Below are positions 59,574 through 64,000 of a stretch of DNA of 64,000 bases, piece after piece. The DNA comes from Shewanella kaireitica (GTDB lineage: Bacteria; Pseudomonadota; Gammaproteobacteria; Enterobacterales; Shewanellaceae). The stretch covers positions 27,820 to 91,819 of the forward strand of contig NZ_JAKIKQ010000019.1 in NCBI RefSeq assembly GCF_023284045.1, written 5' to 3'. Positions within the stretch are counted from its first letter, which is position 1; the number at the start of each line of letters is the position of its first letter. The position numbers were made by a program, and so were the translations under genes. The notes below the pieces were generated by a model that was not told the origin of the DNA, searched no databases, and saw only the letters and a list, made by a program, of their open reading frames with translations.

Positions 59574-60455
59574 TTAGCGATTTTCCATTAAAAAATCGAC
59601 AAACGCTCGATCGGCTTTGCTGATTGGGCGCTGTTTTTTCCAGGCTATATGCAAGTCTAGATAAACAGGCGGGTCAAAAGATTTCGCAAGGATATCGTCA
59701 TCTTGCTCAATTACCATCTTTAACACACTGGTGATCCCGTACTCTTGGGCTACAACCTGTTTTATAAGATTAATCAGATTGGTTTCAAAAGCGATACTGG
59801 CGTTAAGACCTAATAACTTGGCTTGTTCAAGCATCCATTCCCGATGAAAATAACCTTGCTTAAATAGCACGAGATCATGTTGGAAAAACTGTTCCAGTGG
59901 CACAGAACCCTGAGCCGCTAAAGGGTGATGTTTACCGACTGCAACCACCATCTGCTCCTGTAATAGCAGGTGGCTGTCAAAGTTATCATCTAAATCATTG
60001 GCTGTGATAATGGCGATATCTACATCTTCACGGCGTAACATTTTAAGTGTATCGCGGGTGCCGCCTTCAAAGAGAGACAATTTAAGATCAGGATGTTGAT
60101 GCCTAAACGCCATTAAGCGGCTAGGTAAGTAGAAGGAACCGAGCATTCCCGGCACCGCCACTCTGACTTCCCCTTTAGTTAAGTTAGCCATCGATTTTAT
60201 ATGAGCCTCGGCTTGTGCCATATTTTTGATGATGAGTTTTGCGTGTTGATGCAGCGCTCGTCCCTCTGCTGTAAGTGAGAGCGCCTTACTACGCTTATGC
60301 GCGCCTCTATCGACTAATGTAACCCCAAGGGAGTCTTCTAGCCTTTTAATGCTCTGGCTTAGTGCTGGTTGCGCTATATTCAATTGCTGTGCAGCTTTTG
60401 TAAAACCTCCAAAAGTGATTAGCGCATCTAAGTGTTTTAACTGTTTTATATCCAT
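59574..60455 (-). CDS. LysR-family transcriptional regulator
   Basis: A 293-residue LysR-type protein. The winged helix-turn-helix occupies ~1-65 (ALITFGGFTKAAQQLNIAQPALSQSIKRLEDSLGVTLVDR, by position ~10-49), followed by the effector-binding domain from ~90. The ATG at 60455 gives the usual length and is preceded by GTGGG; an earlier in-frame start would add 11 residues. It is divergent from the MFS gene at 60638 with a 182-bp shared region, the classic layout for regulation of the neighbour. The effector is unknown. Confidence 0.9.
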   Translation of the reverse strand: MDIKQLKHLDALITFGGFTKAAQQLNIAQPALSQSIKRLEDSLGVTLVDRGAHKRSKALSLTAEGRALHQHAKLIIKNMAQAEAHIKSMANLTKGEVRVAVPGMLGSFYLPSRLMAFRHQHPDLKLSLFEGGTRDTLKMLRREDVDIAIITANDLDDNFDSHLLLQEQMVVAVGKHHPLAAQGSVPLEQFFQHDLVLFKQGYFHREWMLEQAKLLGLNASIAFETNLINLIKQVVAQEYGITSVLKMVIEQDDDILAKSFDPPVYLDLHIAWKKQRPISKADRAFVDFLMENR

Positions 60456-60637
60456 CGCGAACCCACTTTTAATTTTAACGGCAATCATTGTCCGTTGCTG
60501 AATCCAATACTAGCGGATCTGACGCAACACCTTCCATAACAAAAATCAATAAATGTGAGTGCTTTTAATTATTATCGTTATATATATTCAATTGCTATGC
60601 TATTTGCACTAAGGCGGTTTTATAACGAGTCATAATA

Positions 60638-61864
60638 ATGAGCAGCACTGTAGAGCAGGTAAATAGCAACCGCGAGTTGAAGCTGATTGGTGGGTTATCA
60701 ATTGCTTCAATTGTTATTTTTATCAACCTATACCTAGTGCAGGGTATGTTGCCCTTGATTGCCGCCACATTCTCAGTTTCTAAATCCCACGCAACGTTGC
60801 TGCTGTCAGTGACAAGTTTCACCATGGCGTTTTCGTTATTACTATTTGCAGTCATGTCAGACAGAGTCGGTCGTAAACGGCCCATTCTTATCAGTCTTTA
60901 TCTATTGGTGGTAGTAGACATAGTTGCCATCTTTATTGCTGACTTTGGTCAGTTAGTCGCTTTAAGAATGGTTCAAGGGGCGCTACTAGCTTCAGTTCCA
61001 GCTATGGCGATGGCTTATTTCAAAGATGAACTCGGTGGCCATGTACTGCTAAAGGCGGGGGCTGTCTATATTGCGGCTAACAGTATTGGTGGTATTGCGG
61101 GAAGGTTACTCGGTGGGGTGATGTCAGAGTATCTGCAATGGCAGGAAGCAATGATGTTGTTAGCTTTCATATCATTAATGGGAACTATACTCGCGACTCG
61201 TTTATTGCCTGATAGCCAGTTTATCAAGACTAAGTTGATACTGAACAAAGAGGCATTACACGCAGATCTAAAGGGTTTTTACAGTCATTTAGCGAATCCT
61301 AAGTTGAGGTTGATATACTTGATTGGCGGCAGTGCATTTATGGTGATGGTCAATCAATTTAGCTATATTCAATTGCACTTAATGGATACGCCGTTTGTGC
61401 AGGGGCCTTTCGAGGTGACTTTAATTTTTCTCTGCTATTTAAGTGGTACCTATGCATCATATCGCAGTGCAAAATGGATAAAAAATAGCGGCGTTAAGCG
61501 TGTGTATACGGCGTCTGTATGCGCATTAATGCTAGGCACTATGTTTACACTGTTTGATACTGTAGCCACCATCTATATTGGATTTTTAATCTCTTCGTTT
61601 GGTTTTTTCCTTATCCACAGCAGCAGCAATGCTTGGGTCGCCTTTATTGCTAAGCAACATCGTGCCAAAGCAACGGCCCTTTATTTGTGTAGTTATTACC
61701 TTGGTGCCGCTATTGGCGGGCCATATTTACTGCCATTTTGGCAGCAGTGGGGTTGGCAAGGTGTGGTACTGGGATCGATGTTATGTCTGTCAGTACTTGC
61801 TGCACTGGTGAATAAATTACTTTCGCCAACCGAGGCGAAAAGCCCCTTGTCATTCATTGTTTGA
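60638..61864 (+). CDS. MFS transporter, YnfM-like
   Basis: A 408-residue inner-membrane protein with 12 hydrophobic segments and the MFS loop DRVGRKRPIL (~75-84), plus the RMVQGALLASVPAMAMAYFKDE block (~110-131) and GRLLGGVMSEYLQW (~155-168), typical of the YnfM/drug-efflux branch. The substrate is unknown. The divergent LysR gene probably controls it. Its 3' end overlaps the next, convergent MFS gene by 15 bases. The ribosome site is weak. Confidence 0.83.
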   Translation: MSSTVEQVNSNRELKLIGGLSIASIVIFINLYLVQGMLPLIAATFSVSKSHATLLLSVTSFTMAFSLLLFAVMSDRVGRKRPILISLYLLVVVDIVAIFIADFGQLVALRMVQGALLASVPAMAMAYFKDELGGHVLLKAGAVYIAANSIGGIAGRLLGGVMSEYLQWQEAMMLLAFISLMGTILATRLLPDSQFIKTKLILNKEALHADLKGFYSHLANPKLRLIYLIGGSAFMVMVNQFSYIQLHLMDTPFVQGPFEVTLIFLCYLSGTYASYRSAKWIKNSGVKRVYTASVCALMLGTMFTLFDTVATIYIGFLISSFGFFLIHSSSNAWVAFIAKQHRAKATALYLCSYYLGAAIGGPYLLPFWQQWGWQGVVLGSMLCLSVLAALVNKLLSPTEAKSPLSFIV

Positions 61865-63103
61865 TGCTAGGGCTTTATTATTTACATTGATTGGTTGCGG
61901 CCATATCTGCGCTTTGTAATGACCGTGAAAGAATACCGCTGCGGCAAAAAAGGTCACTAAAGCGCCGCCGAGTAAACTCCATTTAACATCTATCATGCTT
62001 AATACGCTACCAAGACCTGCTGCAAAAAGATTGCCCAAACAGAAAACAGTGACCAGCATGCCCATTAGCTGACCTTGCGCATTATTTTGATATGAATTGG
62101 ACAAGTATACGGGTAAAAATCCGTTGTAAATGGCGATACCAGCGCCCATTAGTGCAAAAGAGATTAAGTAAAATTGATTGTCAATAAAAGGCAATGCGAC
62201 AAGGGATGAGCCAAATACAATCACTCCAACTAAGCCTGCGCTTGCATGTGACATAGTTCGCTGGATTATTGGGTTTATCCATATACTGGTAAAGATCATA
62301 CAAGCGGTTAAAAATACAGTTGCCCAACTGATATCTACTGGTGTGTAGTTAAACTGTCTCACTAAATGTAAAGGATAATATTCGTAATAGAGGTTAACCC
62401 CTGTCGTTAGTAGTAAGTACAACATAAAGAATCGCCTTAGATCCACTTGCCGCAACAGAACTAGACTCGATGAATGGCTAGGGGCTTTTATCGTTTTGTT
62501 TAAACTCGCTGGCATCATAAAGTGACTGAGCCCTGCACATATAAAACAAGCCAATGCCGCCACAATAAACACAGTTTCAATGCCTGAGTAAATTAAATAC
62601 CCACCTAAAAGCGGGCCGAGAAGGTAACCACCATAGCCCATAGCACTGATGAGCGAGAAGCTGCGGGCTTTGTCGATAATAGGGTGAAGATCTGCCGCTA
62701 TTGCGCGGGCAATCGAAATGTTTCCTTCACACACACCTGTGAGAAGCCTTGCTATACAAAATAGTGCAAAGTTACCAGATAATGCAGCGAATGCCGTCGC
62801 GCTATAACCGAGACCACTTCCAACTAGAGTGAGAGTTAAGAGTCTGCGTCTACCATAACTGTCTGACAACGAACCAATAAATGAGCTGCCTATAATAATA
62901 CCTAACGGGTAAACCCCCAAAACGATACCAAGTAATAGCTCTTTAGGCAGCCCCATGAACTGGCTCAATGCACTGTCACCTTGCTCAAAAAGCGGCGCTA
63001 AAATCGGGTAGGGTAGAGCAATACCTGCAACACTGATTAGGGTCACAATCAGAGTGATCATCAGTACTCTTTTAGCTTCGGTCTGTGGCACGGCGATAGG
63101 CAT
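61850..63103 (-). CDS. MFS transporter, TetA/multidrug-like
   Basis: A 417-residue inner-membrane protein with about 12 segments. The loop between segments 2 and 3, GSLSDSYGRRRLLTLTLVGSGLGY (~78-101), carries the MFS D-x-x-G-R-R motif, and RLLTGVCEGNISIARAIAADL (~118-138) with GYGGYLLGPLLGGYL (~155-169) matches the DHA1/TetA branch. It is convergent with the previous MFS gene, overlapping it by 15 bases. Substrate unknown. It has no clear regulator of its own. Confidence 0.83.
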   Translation of the reverse strand: MPIAVPQTEAKRVLMITLIVTLISVAGIALPYPILAPLFEQGDSALSQFMGLPKELLLGIVLGVYPLGIIIGSSFIGSLSDSYGRRRLLTLTLVGSGLGYSATAFAALSGNFALFCIARLLTGVCEGNISIARAIAADLHPIIDKARSFSLISAMGYGGYLLGPLLGGYLIYSGIETVFIVAALACFICAGLSHFMMPASLNKTIKAPSHSSSLVLLRQVDLRRFFMLYLLLTTGVNLYYEYYPLHLVRQFNYTPVDISWATVFLTACMIFTSIWINPIIQRTMSHASAGLVGVIVFGSSLVALPFIDNQFYLISFALMGAGIAIYNGFLPVYLSNSYQNNAQGQLMGMLVTVFCLGNLFAAGLGSVLSMIDVKWSLLGGALVTFFAAAVFFHGHYKAQIWPQPINVNNKALASNNE

Positions 63104-63446
63104 CTATTTCATCTGCTGCTGGTGAAGAGAGCAATGAATATCGCATGTTTAGTTAATTATGTAAATTAAAATGTTTACTTAATTACTAAGGGTGAGCTAG
63201 GTGAGTGAATCGATTTTGATGGAAGCAAATCATTTGAACTTACTGCTTATGACTATTTGGCTTGTTACGATGAAGGGGGTACGCATACCTTTAAATAACA
63301 ATAGCTTATTTTGCGTGAGTATCTGGAATATAGGAGTGAGATTGGTAGGGCTTTAATTAAAGTTTATTGTCGATGTACAGCTTTAAGTCCCTCACTTCGA
63401 AAAAGGAGAAAGACAACTCTTGGCTTAATTGTTCGCGGTACAATGA
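63104..63446. other. intergenic stretch without recognised feature
   Basis: This 343-bp A/T-rich stretch lies between the divergently placed start of the MFS gene and the end of the small hypothetical gene. I see no reading frame, repeat, terminator or operator that I could support. Confidence 0.4.
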
Positions 63447-63683
63447 CTATTTATTAGGGTTTATTTGTTGCATCACCATATCGCTAGGAAGTAATTCTAA
63501 ATGACCATGCTCATCGAAGTACCATCCGGTAATAAAGCCTTTTTGGCGCATTCTGACAAGATTATTCATCACCTCTTTCGCCTCTACGAGCGCAGTTTGT
63601 TGATCATATTGGTAGGTAAGTTTTAAGTAGGCAGCAATACTCGTAAGAGAAGCCGATTGACTAACGTCAGCCATGGGATTCAT
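63447..63683 (-). CDS. small hypothetical protein
   Basis: A 78-residue (or 75-residue, from the ATG at 63674) protein with no signal peptide or membrane segment. Its composition is normal for a real protein, with an amphipathic helix-like stretch SLTSIAAYLKLTYQYDQQTALVEAKEVMNNLVRMRQKG (positions ~13-50) and a C-terminal GWYFDEHGHLELL (~53-65). I do not recognise the family. GGA eight bases before the second ATG favours that start. It lies between a long gap and the tRNA-Val pair, in the same direction as both. Confidence 0.5.
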   Translation of the reverse strand: MNPMADVSQSASLTSIAAYLKLTYQYDQQTALVEAKEVMNNLVRMRQKGFITGWYFDEHGHLELLPSDMVMQQINPNK

Positions 63684-63784
63684 CCAAAAATAGAAGATAC
63701 TAAAGGATAGTAGAATCTGCTTAATACTGATGGATTAAAATGAACTAGATTGGTGATATTTTTTTACGAAGAGGTATAAAAGAA

Positions 63785-63860
63785 TGGTGGTCGATACTGG
63801 GCTCGAACCAGTGACCCCCTCCTTGTAAGGGAGGTGCTCTCCCAGCTGAGCTAATCGACC
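63785..63860 (-). tRNA. tRNA-Val (anticodon UAC), copy 1
   Basis: The minus strand starts GGTCGATTAGCTCAGCTGGG and folds into a full cloverleaf with the anticodon loop CTTACAA (anticodon TAC), a TTCGAGC T-loop, a seven-base-pair acceptor stem, discriminator A and an encoded CCA end. Length 76. Confidence 0.97.
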
Positions 63861-63897
63861 TGGGATTTCATAATGTTTTAATTCTTTACGAAAAGAA

Positions 63898-63973
63898 TGG
63901 TGGTCGATACTGGGCTCGAACCAGTGACCCCCTCCTTGTAAGGGAGGTGCTCTCCCAGCTGAGCTAATCGACC
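63898..63973 (-). tRNA. tRNA-Val (anticodon UAC), copy 2
   Basis: Identical in sequence to copy 1. Gene plus spacer repeats with a period of 113 bp, and the flank after this copy is again the same spacer up to the window edge, so further copies may follow. Confidence 0.97.
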
Positions 63974-64000
63974 TGGGATTTCATAATGTTTTAATTCTTT

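Overview
The window reads as a chromosomal segment of a marine gammaproteobacterium, most likely Shewanella or a close Alteromonadales relative. The evidence is indirect: the style of the TonB-dependent receptor and polysaccharide genes, a TyrR/PhhAB/FahA/MaiA aromatic block, a LuxO-type activator, a bactofilin, NapF, and moderate G+C. No species call is possible from sequence reading alone.

Layout. (1) 1-14225, minus strand: an exopolysaccharide/capsule cluster. From its upstream end it holds a response regulator with a PP2C phosphatase domain, an RsbW-like kinase, a STAS protein, Wza-like exporter, Wzz-like chain-length protein, polymerase-like protein, Wzx-like flippase, GT2, a three-domain glycosyltransferase fusion, a degenerate nucleotidyltransferase/sugar-transferase fusion, TagD-like cytidylyltransferase and the start of a CDP-glycerol glycerophosphotransferase that runs off the window. 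(2) 14552-20738, plus strand: a periplasmic binding protein, a hybrid histidine kinase with Hpt domain, and a LuxO/SypG-like sigma-54 activator. (3) 20831-24351: PHP phosphatase, RmlD-like reductase and (minus strand) a Wzi-like outer-membrane protein. (4) 24590-48491: a beta-glucan utilisation region with two GH3, one GH1 and one GH16 enzyme, two sugar transporters, a LacI-type regulator, a TonB-dependent receptor, and a module of two flavin-halogenase-like proteins, SapC, a JmjC/cupin-8 protein and a DUF6445-like protein; then cysQ and mak. (5) 48653-53686: ElyC/YdcF-like protein, DUF2982-like protein, bactofilin, NapF, GalE, GalU. (6) 53946-59526: phenylalanine/tyrosine catabolism (phhA, phhB, tyrR, fahA, maiA) with TyrR boxes. 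(7) 59574-63103: LysR regulator and two MFS transporters. (8) Two tandem tRNA-Val genes at the right end.

How it fits together. The most interesting reading is a regulatory circuit for the polysaccharide cluster. Each of its four long gaps carries a sigma-54 (-24/-12) promoter candidate facing the cluster. At about 80-125 bp upstream of each lies a LuxO-like palindrome (two perfect TTGCA-N3-TGCAA, one with a single arm mismatch, one weak). The activator that could use them is encoded next door, downstream of a binding-protein/hybrid-kinase pair that recalls LuxP-LuxQ. A partner-switching module (PP2C, kinase, STAS) sits inside the same cluster without a sigma factor.

A second regulon is marked by six near-identical palindromes around TGTAAGCGCTTACA, placed before the TonB receptor, between GH1 and the MFS transporter, before the cupin/halogenase genes, and before a possible small RNA. 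These tie the glucan enzymes, transporters and halogenase/SapC/cupin module to the LacI-type regulator. Two copies of a MITE-like element are also present; one supplies the annotated start codon of the gene next to it.
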